From positions 124,001 through 188,000 of the forward strand of contig NZ_FNHE01000007.1 in the NCBI RefSeq assembly GCF_900103785.1: DNA of 64,000 nucleotides, read 5' to 3'. The stretch is from Geodermatophilus siccatus (lineage in GTDB: Bacteria > Actinomycetota > Actinomycetes > Mycobacteriales > Geodermatophilaceae). Below are positions 1 to 8,429 of the stretch, in pieces. The notes below the pieces were generated by a model. It was given only the letters and a program-made list of their open reading frames with translations. It did no database searches and was not told where the DNA came from. The translations under genes and the position numbers were made by a program. Every line of letters starts with the position of its first letter. The stretch's first letter is position 1.

Positions 1-462
1 GCGCCACCCCTGGCACCGGCCGCCGTCGGCCGCGCGCCCGGTGCGGCCGGTCGGTGTCCGTCCGTCCGACGTCGGACGGACACCGACCACGGCAGACGCG
101 TCCCCCGCGGAGGCCAGGGACACGGTGCCCGGCCCGCCGGTGTCTCCCGCGGGCCGGGTTCAGCGGTTCCCCGCGCGCACCCGCGGACGACGGCCGTGGA
201 GACGACGACCGGCAGGCGTCCAGGGACGCGGTCCGCGGCGTCCTCCGGTCCCAGGGGCCGGCGAGGCGGCCACCACCACCGAGCGGGCACACGCCCGCTG
301 CTCCGGCCGCCCGCACGGCGCCCGCCGCGGCCTCCAGCGCCCTGCCACGGGCTCTGAGAGAGGCCGGCCTCGCCCTCCCCCCTCGAGCCGACGCCCACGG
401 GCCCGCAGCGCCGTACACCAGGTCGGCAGCGCCGTACCCGACCGCGCACGGCCGAAGACCCA
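1..462. other. Gene-free left edge
   Basis: No convincing gene is seen here. The open frames that cross it are compositionally simple Arg/Pro/Ala-rich translations, typical of antisense or non-coding frames in very GC-rich DNA, and several run on through ctaF. The stretch holds one strong hairpin near its left end and a short direct repeat (cggcagcgccgtac-like) near 405-440. A gene ending before position 1 cannot be excluded. Confidence 0.55.
51..86. terminator. Perfect 14-bp inverted repeat, terminator-like
   Basis: Arms tcggtgtccgtccg (51-64) and cggacggacaccga (73-86) are exact complements around an 8-nt loop. No T-tract follows on either strand. It could end transcription of a gene lying left of the window, or be an operator; only the hairpin itself is seen. 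Confidence 0.45.
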
Positions 463-511
463 CGACGACGAGGGCCCCTCCCCGCAGCGCGGGGAGGGGC
501 CCTCGTCGTCG
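463..511 (-). terminator. Terminator of the ctaC-ctaF transcript
   Basis: A 23-bp perfect stem (463-485 with 489-511) with a 3-nt loop lies 8 nt past the ctaF stop. There is no U-tract, as is common for actinobacterial hairpin terminators. Its position at the end of the minus-strand operon supports the call. Confidence 0.75.
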
Positions 512-518
512 GGCGAGA

Positions 519-920
519 TCAGCCCTGGGCGTTCTGCCCCACGTAGTACTCGAACAGCAGGCCGCCGATGGTGATCAGCAGGGCCGCGCCGGCCAGGATG
601 ATCATCCACGGGTAGAAGAAGGCCAGCGCCAGGCCCATGAGACCGGCCGACAGGGCGATGCCGAACGGCCAGTAGCTGCCCGGGCTGAAGAAGCCCAGCT
701 CGCCGGCGCCGTCGGCGATGTCGGCGTCCTTGCGGTCCTCCGGGCGGGCGTCGATGCGCCGCGAGATGAACCAGAAGAAGCCACCGACGAGGAACGTCAG
801 CCCACCGGAGAGGACCAGGGCCGTCGTCCCGATCGGCTCACGGGACCAGATCCCGTAGACGGCGGCCATGACCAGGCAGAAGACGCCGATGATGTTGAAG
901 ATGAGCGCTTCGACCTTCAC
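519..920 (-). CDS. ctaF: Cytochrome c oxidase subunit 4 (actinobacterial CtaF)
   Basis: This 133-residue protein is the small actinobacterial subunit IV of the aa3 cytochrome c oxidase, a membrane protein of the respiratory bc-aa3 supercomplex with no catalytic metal site. The sequence shows four hydrophobic segments: residues ~5-25, ~33-52, ~84-102 and ~104-125. The family's typical SREPIGTTAL and ending EYYVGQ are present. The GTG start is preceded by AGGAGGGA at 5-nt spacing. It lies 45 nt behind ctaC on the same strand, matching M. tuberculosis Rv2200c-Rv2199c, so the two are presumably co-transcribed and end at the 463-511 hairpin. Confidence 0.93.
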   Translation of the reverse strand: MKVEALIFNIIGVFCLVMAAVYGIWSREPIGTTALVLSGGLTFLVGGFFWFISRRIDARPEDRKDADIADGAGELGFFSPGSYWPFGIALSAGLMGLALAFFYPWMIILAGAALLITIGGLLFEYYVGQNAQG

Positions 921-965
921 GGCCGTCCCTCCTGCGTGGTGTGCGGTGCGCGGTCGGCGGACACG

Positions 966-1835
966 TCAGCCGTCGGCTCGCTGCGCGTCGTCGACCAGGT
1001 CGAACGGCGAGGTGCTCGTCGCGTTGCCCGGCTGACCGATGCTCTCCAGCGCGTCGTAGGTGCTCAGGCCCGACTCGCGCGCGGCCAGGTAGGCGTCGTA
1101 GTCCGCCGCCGACACCGCCCGCACCTCGAAGTTCATGTAGGCGTGGTAGGTGCCGCAGAGCTCGGCGCAGCGCCCCACGAAGGCGCCCTCCTCGCGGATG
1201 GTCACCTCGAAGACGTTGTCCCGGCCGTTCTCGTTGCCCGGGATGACGTCGAGCTTGAAGAGGAACTCCGGCACCCAGAACGAGTGGATGACGTCGGCCG
1301 AGGCCACCTCGAAGCGGATGTCCTGGTCGGTGGGCAGGACGAGGATCGGGATCTCGTCGCTGTTGCCGACCGTGTTGATCGGCTCGCCGTCGGCCCCGGT
1401 GGTCTCGGGGTAGACGAACTGCCAGTTCCACTTGAAGGCGTTGACCGCCACGGTGACGTCGGGGTCGGCGCTGCGCTCCTGGACCCGGTTCTGCACGACC
1501 ACCGTGAAGAAGAACAGCCCGGCGATGATGAGGAACGGGATGATCGTGTACACGATCTCCAGCGGCAGGTTGTAGGCCGTCTGCTTCGGCAGCTCGTCGC
1601 CGCGCTTGCGGTGCATGACGACCGACCAGCCGATGAGCGCCCACACCGCCAACCCGACGATCAGGGCGGCGATGACCGACCAGATCCACAGGTCCCGCGT
1701 GGCCGCCGACTCGTCGGTGACGCCGTCGGGCCAGCCCCAGCGCCAGAACTCGTTGTTCGGGGTGCACCCGGTCAGGGCGGGCACCCCCAGGAGACCGAGC
1801 GCGGCGACCCGCGCGAGCCTGCTGCCTCGAGCCAC
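966..1835 (-). CDS. ctaC: Cytochrome c oxidase subunit II
   Basis: Subunit II accepts electrons from cytochrome c through a binuclear CuA centre on the outside of the membrane and passes them to subunit I. The 289-residue product begins with a lipoprotein signal peptide (lipobox LTGC, Cys24). Two membrane segments follow (~48-73 and ~92-114), then the cupredoxin domain with the CuA ligand string CAELCGTYHAYMNF near residues 213-226, which has every expected ligand (two Cys, Glu, His, Met). The GTG start has a GAGGAGG ribosome site 9 nt upstream. It leads the ctaC-ctaF pair and is divergent from the gene at 2135 across a region holding a 29-bp inverted repeat. Confidence 0.96.
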   Translation of the reverse strand: MARGSRLARVAALGLLGVPALTGCTPNNEFWRWGWPDGVTDESAATRDLWIWSVIAALIVGLAVWALIGWSVVMHRKRGDELPKQTAYNLPLEIVYTIIPFLIIAGLFFFTVVVQNRVQERSADPDVTVAVNAFKWNWQFVYPETTGADGEPINTVGNSDEIPILVLPTDQDIRFEVASADVIHSFWVPEFLFKLDVIPGNENGRDNVFEVTIREEGAFVGRCAELCGTYHAYMNFEVRAVSAADYDAYLAARESGLSTYDALESIGQPGNATSTSPFDLVDDAQRADG

Positions 1836-2014
1836 TGCTCGCTGCCTCCTCGTCCTCGTCCGGTGCGCCGGACGGTCTTCCCGGCGGGCCGTCCACCGGT
1901 CCCCGGCGAACGGCGCCTGTGCCGACCACAGTCTGCGGCGAGACTAGCCGACCCCGCACGGCGGCCGACCACCGGAGACACCGCCCCGGCGGGTCGGGCC
2001 CCGGGTCGGCGGCC

Positions 2015-2087
2015 GAGGGCTCACCGTGCCGTGGTCGGGCCCCGCGCCGGGAGAGGACGGGGCCCGACCACGGCACGGTGAGCCCTC
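2015..2087. repeat. 29-bp perfect inverted repeat in a divergent promoter region
   Basis: Positions 2015-2043 and 2059-2087 are exact reverse complements separated by 15 nt. The element sits between divergent ctaC (start 1835) and the gene at 2135, so it is not at the 3' end of any gene. It could be a regulatory cruciform or RNA hairpin, a relic of a small palindromic element, or a barrier between divergent transcripts. No second copy was noticed in the window. Confidence 0.85.
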
Positions 2088-2121
2088 TCACCGGCGTCCC
2101 CTGCCGGGGGGCACCGCCGGT

Positions 2122-2127
2122 TACAGT
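2122..2127 (+). promoter_or_regulatory. -10 box TACAGT, leaderless start
   Basis: TACAGT lies 7 nt before the GTG at 2135, putting the expected transcription start on the start codon. No Shine-Dalgarno sequence is present. Confidence 0.55.
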
Positions 2128-2134
2128 CGAGGTC

Positions 2135-2500
2135 GTGTTCTCCCGGCTGCTGACCCCCAGGTGGGTGCTCCTGCACCTGGTGGTGGCCGCCCTGTTCGTG
2201 GCCACCTTCTTCCTGGGGTACTGGCAGCTGTCCAAGGCCGAGGCGGGCGGCGGTGCGGTGAACTGGAGCTACGCGCTGCAGTGGCCGCTGTACGGGTTCA
2301 TGGGTCTCGGCTTCTACGTGAAGATGTGCCTCGACGAGGTCCGCCGAGACCCCGACGAGGACGAGCCGGGCGCCGACCTGGTCCTCTACCAGCGGCCGCG
2401 CATCGACACCTCGGGCGACCCGGAGCTGGCCGCCTACAACGCCTACCTCGCCGAGCTCAACGAGCGGGCGCTGCAGCAGCGGGCCGAGCATGGCCGCTGA
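2135..2500 (+). CDS. Small conserved membrane protein, function unknown
   Basis: A 121-residue protein with two hydrophobic stretches (residues ~10-30 and ~45-65) and an acidic, soluble C-terminal half. The start LLTPRWVLLHLVV...GYWQL resembles the first membrane segment of SURF1-type cytochrome oxidase assembly proteins, but the SURF1 soluble domain is absent, so this is only a similarity of the N-terminus. The GTG at 2135 was chosen because the open frame further upstream runs through the inverted repeat and because a -10 box sits 7 nt before it. Its end overlaps the next gene by 11 nt, so the two are translationally linked. A role in oxidase assembly would fit the neighbouring ctaC but is not shown. 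Confidence 0.75.
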   Translation: MFSRLLTPRWVLLHLVVAALFVATFFLGYWQLSKAEAGGGAVNWSYALQWPLYGFMGLGFYVKMCLDEVRRDPDEDEPGADLVLYQRPRIDTSGDPELAAYNAYLAELNERALQQRAEHGR

Positions 2501-2861
2501 CCCGACGACGGCGTCGCGGCTGCCCCGCGCGCTGGCCCGCCGGGTGGGCCGCGACGTCCCGGCCGCGCTGACCCGCTACCGCGTGATGGCCTGGATCGTG
2601 GGTGTCCTGCTCATCGCGCTCGTCCTGGTCGCCGTCCCGCTCAAGCACTTCGGCGGGATCGCGGAGCCGGTGACCGTCCTCGGCACCCTGCACGGCTGGC
2701 TCTACTTCGTCTTCTTCCTGACCGCCTGCGACCTCGCCCTGCGCGCCTCCTGGACGTTGCGCGGCACGCTTCTCACCCTGGTGGCAGGCACCGTTCCGAT
2801 CCTGTCCTTCGTGGCCGAGCGCAACGCCACGCGCAAGACCCGCGCCGGCGTTCGCGTCTGA
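2490..2861 (+). CDS. DUF3817 integral membrane protein
   Basis: A 123-residue protein with three hydrophobic helices (residues ~32-52, ~64-84 and ~91-110). The motif GTLHGWLYFVF is the hallmark of the DUF3817 membrane family, whose function is unknown. The ATG lies inside the last codons of the preceding small membrane protein (11-nt overlap), which implies translational coupling. Pairs of this kind next to cytochrome oxidase genes are common in actinobacteria, which suggests but does not prove an envelope or respiratory role. Confidence 0.85.
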   Translation: MAADPTTASRLPRALARRVGRDVPAALTRYRVMAWIVGVLLIALVLVAVPLKHFGGIAEPVTVLGTLHGWLYFVFFLTACDLALRASWTLRGTLLTLVAGTVPILSFVAERNATRKTRAGVRV

Positions 2862-2913
2862 CCCTGCCGCGGCCACTCCGCCGGCACACCACGACCCCCG
2901 GAGAACCACGCCC

Positions 2914-4845
2914 ATGTGCGGCCTGCTCGCCTACCTGTCCACCGACGCCGACCGCGTCGACGACACCCGCGTGAAGGAGGTGCACGAGGCGCTGCACTGC
3001 CTGCGCCACCGCGGCCCCGACGAGATCCAGGTCTGGAACGACGCGCGCGTCGCCTTCGGCTTCAACCGGCTGGCGTTCATCGACATCGAGCACAGCCACC
3101 AGCCGATGCCCTACGCCGACGGCCGCTACCGGATCGTCTTCAACGGCGAGATCTACAACTACGTCGAGCTGCGCCAGGAGCTCGCGGCACTGGGCGCGCG
3201 CTTCGCCACCGAGGGCGACACCGAGGCGATCGTCGCCGGCTACCACTACTGGGGTCAGGACGTCGTCCGGCGGCTGCGCGGCATGTTCGCCTTCGTCATC
3301 TGGGACACCCGGACCGGGACGGCGTTCGGCGCCCGCGACCCCTTCGGCATCAAGCCGCTGTTCACCGCCCGTCTCGCCGACGGCGCGCTGGTCTTCAGCT
3401 CCGAGAAGAAGGCGCTGCTGGAGATGCTCGGCGGCAGCGACGCCGCGGGCGGCGTGGACTCCGCCTCGCTGCAGCACTACCTGACGCTGCAGTACGTCCC
3501 CGAGCCGGCGACGCTGCACCGCGGCATCCGGCGGATCGAGAGCGGCACGAGCTTCACCGTGGAGGACGGCGAGCTGCACACCAGCCGCTACTCCCACCCG
3601 ACCTTCCCCGTCCGGCCGGTCGCCGCGGACGAACAGCAGGGCCTCTACGACCGCATCGCCGCGGTGCTCGACGACTCGGTGCGGGTGCACATGCGCGCCG
3701 ACGTCACCGTCGGGTCGTTCCTCTCCGGCGGCATCGACTCCACCGCGATCGCCGCGCTGGCCAAGCGGTACAACCCCGACCTCATGACCTTCACGGTCGG
3801 CTTCGAGCGGGAGGGCTACTCGGAGATCGACGTCGCCGCCGAGTCGGCGGCCGCGATCGGCGTCGAGCACGTGACCAAGGTGGTCACGCCCGAGGAGTTC
3901 GCCGAGTCGATCCCGCTGGTCGTCTGGTACCTCGACGACCCGGTCGCCGACCCCGCCCTCGTGCCGCTGTACTTCGTGGCCCGCGAGGCCCGCAAGCACG
4001 TGAAGGTGGTGCTCTCCGGCGAGGGCGCCGACGAGCTGTTCGGCGGCTACAACATCTACCGCGAGCCGCTGTCGCTGGCGGCGTTCGACAGGCTGCCGGG
4101 GGGCATCCGCCGGGCGCTGGGCGCGCTGTCGGCGAGGCTGCCCGACGGCATGCGCGGCAAGGACCTGCTGCGCCGCGGCTCCATCCCGCTCGAGCAGCGG
4201 TACTACGGCAACGCGCGCATCTTCCGGGACGACGAGCTCGGCTTCCTCGAGCGCCGCGACCCCGACCTGTCGCACGTCGCCGTCACCCGGGAGCTCTACG
4301 AGCGGACCCGGGCGGCGGGCTACGACGACGTGACCGCGATGCAGTACGTGGACCTGTTCACCTGGCTGCGCGGCGACATCCTGGTCAAGGCCGACAAGAT
4401 GACCATGGCCAACTCGCTCGAGTTGCGGGTGCCCTTCCTCGACCCGGAGGTCTTCGCGGTCGCCGGCACGCTGCCGGTCGACCAGCGGGTCACGAAGGAG
4501 ACGACGAAGTACGCGCTGCGCAGGGCGCTGGAGCAGATCGTGCCGCCGCACGTGCTCAACCGCCGGAAGCTCGGCTTCCCCGTCCCGACCCGGCACTGGC
4601 TGGCCGAGGACCTGCACGACTGGGCGCGGCAGGTCGTCGAGGAGAGCCAGACCGACGAGTGGCTCGACCGGCGGCAGATCCTCTGGATGCTCGACGCACA
4701 CCGCGACAACCACCGGGCCGGCTCGCCGGTCGACCTCTCCCGCAAGCTGTGGACGCTGCTGGTCTTCATGGTCTGGCACGGCGTCTTCGTCGAGCAGCGC
4801 ATCAAGGTCGACGTCCCCGAGACGGTCTACCCCGTCCGGCTGTAG
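2914..4845 (+). CDS. asnB: Asparagine synthase (glutamine-hydrolysing)
   Basis: Converts aspartate, glutamine and ATP to asparagine and glutamate in the cytoplasm. The 643-residue protein starts with MCGLLAY, exposing Cys2 as the N-terminal nucleophile of the class II glutaminase domain (~1-210). The synthetase domain carries the PP-loop SGGIDS at residues 271-276 and GEGADELFGGYN further on. Length and both active sites are complete. A weak ribosome site (GGAGA) precedes the ATG. The gene sits opposite ctaC exactly as M. tuberculosis Rv2201 does. In mycobacteria this AsnB-like protein has also been linked to peptidoglycan amidation (LtsA); which role dominates here cannot be read from sequence. 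Confidence 0.94.
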   Translation: MCGLLAYLSTDADRVDDTRVKEVHEALHCLRHRGPDEIQVWNDARVAFGFNRLAFIDIEHSHQPMPYADGRYRIVFNGEIYNYVELRQELAALGARFATEGDTEAIVAGYHYWGQDVVRRLRGMFAFVIWDTRTGTAFGARDPFGIKPLFTARLADGALVFSSEKKALLEMLGGSDAAGGVDSASLQHYLTLQYVPEPATLHRGIRRIESGTSFTVEDGELHTSRYSHPTFPVRPVAADEQQGLYDRIAAVLDDSVRVHMRADVTVGSFLSGGIDSTAIAALAKRYNPDLMTFTVGFEREGYSEIDVAAESAAAIGVEHVTKVVTPEEFAESIPLVVWYLDDPVADPALVPLYFVAREARKHVKVVLSGEGADELFGGYNIYREPLSLAAFDRLPGGIRRALGALSARLPDGMRGKDLLRRGSIPLEQRYYGNARIFRDDELGFLERRDPDLSHVAVTRELYERTRAAGYDDVTAMQYVDLFTWLRGDILVKADKMTMANSLELRVPFLDPEVFAVAGTLPVDQRVTKETTKYALRRALEQIVPPHVLNRRKLGFPVPTRHWLAEDLHDWARQVVEESQTDEWLDRRQILWMLDAHRDNHRAGSPVDLSRKLWTLLVFMVWHGVFVEQRIKVDVPETVYPVRL

Positions 4846-4859
4846 TCCGGGGACGACGG

Positions 4860-4893
4860 AGGCCCGGTCCCTCCCGCGGGAGGGACCGGGCCT
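4860..4893 (+). terminator. Terminator after asnB
   Basis: A 34-nt perfect palindrome (17-bp arms) follows the asnB stop by 14 nt and is flanked by further partly complementary gacgac/cgtcgt bases. It lies between convergent asnB and the erpA-like gene, so it may serve both strands. Confidence 0.75.
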
Positions 4894-4938
4894 TCGTCGT
4901 GTCAGCGGTGCGGTCCGGGGGACCGCGGTGTCACCGGC

Positions 4939-5286
4939 TCAGCTGAAGGAGTCGCCGCAGGCACAGGAGCCGGTGGCGTTCGGGTTGTCGATCGTGAAGC
5001 CCTGCTTCTCGATCGTGTCCACGAAGTCGATGACGGCGCCGCCGAGGTAGGGGCCGCTCATCCGGTCGACGATGACCTCGACCCCGCCGAAGTCGTAGGT
5101 CTGGTCGCCGTCGAGGAACCGCTCGTCGAAGAAGAGCTGGTAACGCAGGCCCGAGCAGCCGCCGGGCTGGACGGCGATGCGCAGGCGGAGGTCGTCGCGA
5201 CCCTCCTGGTCCAGCAGCGCCTTGACCTTGGCGGCAGCGGGGTCGCTGAGGATGACGCCGGTGGCCGTGGTGTCCTGCACCGTCAT
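4939..5286 (-). CDS. erpA: HesB/IscA-family iron-sulfur cluster insertion protein (ErpA-like)
   Basis: An A-type carrier that receives assembled Fe-S clusters and inserts them into target apoproteins. The 115-residue length is normal. The three cluster-binding cysteines are present: Cys44 in PGGCSGLRY, and Cys108 and Cys110 in SCACGDS. A GGGAGGA ribosome site lies about 9 nt upstream of the ATG. It corresponds to M. tuberculosis Rv2204c in the same neighbourhood. The window encodes several Fe-S users (LipA, the CDGSH protein and a probable Fe-S regulator), but nothing ties it to one client. Confidence 0.92.
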   Translation of the reverse strand: MTVQDTTATGVILSDPAAAKVKALLDQEGRDDLRLRIAVQPGGCSGLRYQLFFDERFLDGDQTYDFGGVEVIVDRMSGPYLGGAVIDFVDTIEKQGFTIDNPNATGSCACGDSFS

Positions 5287-5419
5287 GTTGGAAGTCCTCC
5301 CACGTTCGAGGGTGCCTGCTGCGGCACGTCCTGCAGCAGGCCAACACCGCCGGAGCGGAGCCTCTTCCCACTGTACGGCGTGGAGTGCCGTGCGGACCGG
5401 GATCGGCCGAGGTCACACG

Positions 5420-5425
5420 TAGACT
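5420..5425 (+). promoter_or_regulatory. -10 box TAGACT, leaderless start
   Basis: TAGACT lies 7 nt before the GTG at 5433 and no Shine-Dalgarno sequence is seen, so the transcript probably begins at the start codon. Confidence 0.6.
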
Positions 5426-5432
5426 CGCCGTC

Positions 5433-6041
5433 GTGAAGCTCCGCCTGCCCGGGCGCCGCGACCGCACCGAGGCCGCCCCCGACCCCGCCGCCGACCCGAC
5501 CACGCAGCTGGTGAAGACGGGCGGCAAGGGTCGGCCCACGCCCAAGCGCCACGAGGCCCAGGGACGTCGTCCCGGCCCTCCCCCGCCGCCTCCGCAGACC
5601 CGCAAGGAGGCCTACAAGCGGATGCGCGAGCAGCGGGCGGCCAACCGCGGGGCCACCCGCGCCGGCGCGGCGCGGGGCGACGAGGGCTACCTGCCGGCCC
5701 GCGACCGCGGCCCGGTCCGCAAGCTGGTCCGCGACGTCGTCGACGCCCGCCGCAACGCCGGCAGCTTCTTCCTCTTCGTCGCCGCGCTCGTGCTCATCGG
5801 CAACTTCGTGCCCAACGAGCAGGTGCGCAGCTACACCGTCTCGATCTGGCTGGTCTTCTTCCTGCTGATCATCGCCGACTCGATCGTCCTGGGCCGGCGG
5901 ATCAAGAAGAAGGTGCTCGAGCGCTTCCCGAACCAGGACCACAGGATGAAGGGCCTGGTCTGGTACGGGATCAGCCGCGCCACCATGGTCCGCCGCTGGC
6001 GCTTCCCGAAGCCCGAGGTCCGGCTGGGCGCCCAGGTCTGA
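5433..6041 (+). CDS. DUF3043 membrane protein
   Basis: A 202-residue protein of the DUF3043 family (M. tuberculosis Rv2206 is the positional equivalent). A long basic, proline-rich cytoplasmic N-terminus contains a PPPPPP run and the conserved-looking [14 protein letters not shown]. Two adjacent membrane helices follow (~109-127 and ~134-152), then a basic tail ([12 protein letters not shown]). The family has no established function. The GTG at 5433 was chosen over earlier in-frame codons because a -10 box ends 7 nt before it and because the homologous N-terminus begins close to this point. Confidence 0.87.
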   Translation: MKLRLPGRRDRTEAAPDPAADPTTQLVKTGGKGRPTPKRHEAQGRRPGPPPPPPQTRKEAYKRMREQRAANRGATRAGAARGDEGYLPARDRGPVRKLVRDVVDARRNAGSFFLFVAALVLIGNFVPNEQVRSYTVSIWLVFFLLIIADSIVLGRRIKKKVLERFPNQDHRMKGLVWYGISRATMVRRWRFPKPEVRLGAQV

Positions 6042-6112
6042 GGAAGGACTACGCGTCAGGGTCCGTTCCAGCACGTCACCACGCTCGGGACGCCCGGGCG
6101 GGCCCGCCGGGC

Positions 6113-6118
6113 TAGCGT
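6113..6118 (+). promoter_or_regulatory. -10 box TAGCGT, leaderless start
   Basis: TAGCGT ends 8 nt before the GTG at 6127; no ribosome site is present. Confidence 0.5.
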
Positions 6119-6126
6119 CGGCGCCC

Positions 6127-7110
6127 GTGGAATCCCGACGACTGGGCCGCTCCGGCCTCAACACCTCCGCGATCGCCTACGGCAACTGGCTGACCCACGG
6201 CGGCCAGGTCGAGGAGGACGCGGCGCACGCCTGCGTCCGCGCCGCCCTCGACGCCGGCATCACCACCTTCGACACCGCCGACGTCTACGCCGGCACCCGG
6301 GCCGAGTCGGTGCTCGGTCGCGCCCTCGCCGGGCAGCGCCGCGAGGGGCTCGAGGTCTTCACCAAGGTCTACTGGCCGACCGGCCCGGGCCACAACGACC
6401 GCGGCCTGTCCCGCAAGCACGTCCTCGAGAGCTGCCACGCCTCGCTGCGGCGGCTGCAGACCGACTACGTCGACCTCTACCAGGCGCACCGCTACGACCC
6501 GACGGTGCCGCTCGAGGAGACGATGACGGCCTTCGCCGACCTCGTCCGGGCCGGCAAGGTGCTCTACATCGGCGTCTCGGAGTGGAACGCCGAGGAGATC
6601 GCCGCCGGCGCCGCGCTCGCCCGCGACCTCGGCGTCCAGCTGATCAGCAACCAGCCGCAGTACTCGATGCTGTGGCGGGTCATCGAGGACGAGGTCGTGC
6701 CCACCTCCGAGAAGGAGGGGATCTCGCAGATCGTGTGGTCCCCGCTGGCGCAGGGCGTGCTCACCGGCAAGTACCTGCCCGGCCGGCAGCCGCCGGCCGA
6801 CAGCCGGGGCGGGCACGCGGAGGTCGGCGGGTCGATGCGGCGGTTCCTGCGGGACGACGTCCTCACCGCGGTGCAGGGACTGCGGCCGGTCGCCGAGGAC
6901 CTCGGCCTGTCCATGGCGCAGCTGGCCATCGCCTGGGTGCTGCAGAACCCCAACGTCGCGGCGGCGATCATCGGCGCGACCCGGCCCGAGCAGGTGCACG
7001 ACAACGTGGCGGCGGCCGGGGTGACCCTCGACGCCGACGTCCTGGCGCGCATCGACGAGGTCCTGGGGGACGTCGTCGAACGCGACCCCGCCAGGACCGC
7101 CCGCGGCTGA
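6127..7110 (+). CDS. Aldo/keto reductase (potassium-channel beta-subunit-like)
   Basis: An NADPH-dependent carbonyl reductase of the AKR superfamily with 327 residues. The catalytic tetrad is complete: Asp49 and Tyr54 (FDTADVY), Lys80 (VFTK) and His121 (YQAHRYD). The overall pattern (LGRSGL start, YADLV-type middle, [13 protein letters not shown] near residue 285) is that of the KvB/YghZ-like AKR branch. The natural substrate is unknown; members often reduce small aldehydes or methylglyoxal. It stands alone with its own leaderless promoter. Confidence 0.9.
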   Translation: MESRRLGRSGLNTSAIAYGNWLTHGGQVEEDAAHACVRAALDAGITTFDTADVYAGTRAESVLGRALAGQRREGLEVFTKVYWPTGPGHNDRGLSRKHVLESCHASLRRLQTDYVDLYQAHRYDPTVPLEETMTAFADLVRAGKVLYIGVSEWNAEEIAAGAALARDLGVQLISNQPQYSMLWRVIEDEVVPTSEKEGISQIVWSPLAQGVLTGKYLPGRQPPADSRGGHAEVGGSMRRFLRDDVLTAVQGLRPVAEDLGLSMAQLAIAWVLQNPNVAAAIIGATRPEQVHDNVAAAGVTLDADVLARIDEVLGDVVERDPARTARG

Positions 7111-7112
7111 CG

Positions 7113-7180
7113 GAGGACCACCCTCCCCCACGCCTCGTCGGAGGACCCCGTCGGGAGCCTGGGGGGTGGCCGTTCCGGAG
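7113..7180. repeat. Divergent member of the intergenic palindromic repeat family
   Basis: Shares the ggaggacc...ccctcccccac...gggagcc...ggggggtggcc layout with the family described at 9831 and elsewhere, but its central core is poorly conserved. It begins 2 nt after the aldo/keto reductase stop. Membership is uncertain. Confidence 0.4.
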
Positions 7181-7191
7181 CGTCACTGGGC

Positions 7192-7213
7192 CCGCCCGAC
7201 TCCGGTCGGGCGG
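7192..7213. terminator. Convergent terminator hairpin
   Basis: A 9-bp stem, ccgcccgac / gtcgggcgg, with loop tccg, lies between the convergent genes ending at 7110 and 7216 and could end transcription from both sides. Confidence 0.5.
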
Positions 7214-7215
7214 CC

Positions 7216-7428
7216 TCAGGTGGCGGCGAGGCTCATCGGGCCGTAGACCTCCTGCTCGCCGTCGAAGAGCGTCACGGTCGCCACCCCCCGCTCGAGCAGG
7301 TCGCGCCAGTTCTCCCCCAGCCAGGACTCCGCGTCGCCCTGGTTGTCCGAACTCGGCACCTCCACCCCCACCGCGGCGGGGTCCAGCACCGCCCCCGAGG
7401 GGTCCTCCAGCCGCCAGTACCAGCTCAT
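7216..7428 (-). CDS. Small conserved hypothetical protein
   Basis: A 70-residue acidic soluble protein starting MSWYWRLED. The ATG was preferred to a GTG 27 nt earlier because the WYWRLED start looks like the conserved beginning of the family. Features are a tryptophan-rich N-terminus, a central SWLGENWRDLL helix and a VTLFDGEQEVYGPM strand pair. I recognise no function. It is transcribed away from the membrane-protein operon at 7546. Confidence 0.65.
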   Translation of the reverse strand: MSWYWRLEDPSGAVLDPAAVGVEVPSSDNQGDAESWLGENWRDLLERGVATVTLFDGEQEVYGPMSLAAT

Positions 7429-7545
7429 GCGCGCTGAGGTTAGCGAGCGCGTCACCGTCCCCGGAGTGTGACCCGCGCCTGGTTATCCCGGCGATCATCG
7501 GGGGCATGTGAGGACATCGACAGTCTCCCCCGGCTCGGAGGACCG

Positions 7546-7983
7546 ATGACCGATCCGACGGCGGGCGCCACTCGCGCAACCGCCCCGCCCCCCGCCCCCG
7601 AGGACGCCTCGACCGGCCAGCTCATCAGCCAGCTGACCGAGCAGATCAGCCGGCTCGTGCGCGACGAGGCCCGGCTCGCCCAGGCGGAGGTGACCCAGAA
7701 GGCCAAGCGCATGGGCATCGGCGCCGGGCTGTTCGGCGGCGCCGGCCTGTTCGCCTTCCTCGGCCTGGCCGTGCTCATCGCCGCCGCCGTCCTCGCCCTC
7801 GCCCTGGTGCTCCCCGGCTGGCTGGCCGCGCTGATCGTCGCCGTCGTGCTCTTCGCCGTCGCCGGCGTGCTGGCACTGGTCGGCAAGAAGGACGTGGAGA
7901 AGGGCACCCCGCCGGTGCCCACCGAGGCCATCGCCAGCACCAGGACCGACATCCAGACCGTGAAGGAGAGTGCGCGCCGGTGA
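7546..7983 (+). CDS. Holin-superfamily-III-like membrane protein (Phage_holin_3_6)
   Basis: A 145-residue protein with a Pro/Ala-rich cytoplasmic head, an amphipathic coiled segment (QLISQLTEQISRLVRDEARL, ~24-44) and two membrane helices (~58-85 and ~90-112), then a charged tail. This is the usual shape of Pfam Phage_holin_3_6 proteins, which in actinobacteria are chromosomal and not lytic. The ATG has GGAGG 4 nt upstream. An in-frame GTG at 7468 was rejected because it lacks a ribosome site. It heads a four-gene operon with 4-nt overlaps between the first three genes. Confidence 0.85.
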   Translation: MTDPTAGATRATAPPPAPEDASTGQLISQLTEQISRLVRDEARLAQAEVTQKAKRMGIGAGLFGGAGLFAFLGLAVLIAAAVLALALVLPGWLAALIVAVVLFAVAGVLALVGKKDVEKGTPPVPTEAIASTRTDIQTVKESARR

Positions 7984-8429
7984 GCACCCCAGCCAGCCGA
8001 GGCCCCGACGGGACGACGAACGGCCAGCCGCCGGCGAGCGACCCCGACGCCATCAAGGCCGAGATCGAAGCCACCCGGGCACAGCTCGGCCGCACCGTCG
8101 ACGAGCTCTCCCACCGCCTCGACGTCCCCGAGCGGGCGAGGGAGAGCGCCTACCGCGCCCGCGACACCGCGGTGGAGACCTATCGCGAGAGCCCGCCGGC
8201 GGTCATCGGCGCCGGTGCCGGCGTGGCCGCGCTGCTCGGCCTGCTGGTCTGGCGCCGCCGGACGAAGGACCGCCGGGTCGCCGAGCGGGAGGCCAAGCGT
8301 GCGGCGAAGCGCGCCGCGAAGGTGGCCGCCGCCCGTCGCGCCGCAGCCGAGAAGGCGGCACGCAAGGCGGCGAAGCAGAGGGCGAAGAGGACGGCGAAGG
8401 CCCGCCGGGCCAGGAGGAGGACCAAGTGA
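7980..8429 (+). CDS. DUF3618 protein with a histone-like basic tail
   Basis: A 149-residue protein. Residues ~22-70 form the DUF3618 helix (IKAEIEATRAQLGRTVDELS), and one membrane helix follows at ~74-90. The C-terminal ~55 residues are almost entirely Lys/Arg/Ala, like the tail of histone H1. The family function is unknown; the tail could bind nucleic acid or acidic membrane lipid (inference). The GTG start overlaps the preceding stop as GTGA. Confidence 0.85.
   Translation: MSTPASRGPDGTTNGQPPASDPDAIKAEIEATRAQLGRTVDELSHRLDVPERARESAYRARDTAVETYRESPPAVIGAGAGVAALLGLLVWRRRTKDRRVAEREAKRAAKRAAKVAAARRAAAEKAARKAAKQRAKRTAKARRARRRTK

Noticed and set aside
41..574. Plus-strand open frames at the left edge
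   Set aside because: No ribosome site, no recognisable motif, skewed Arg/Pro composition, and they overlap ctaF and its terminator.
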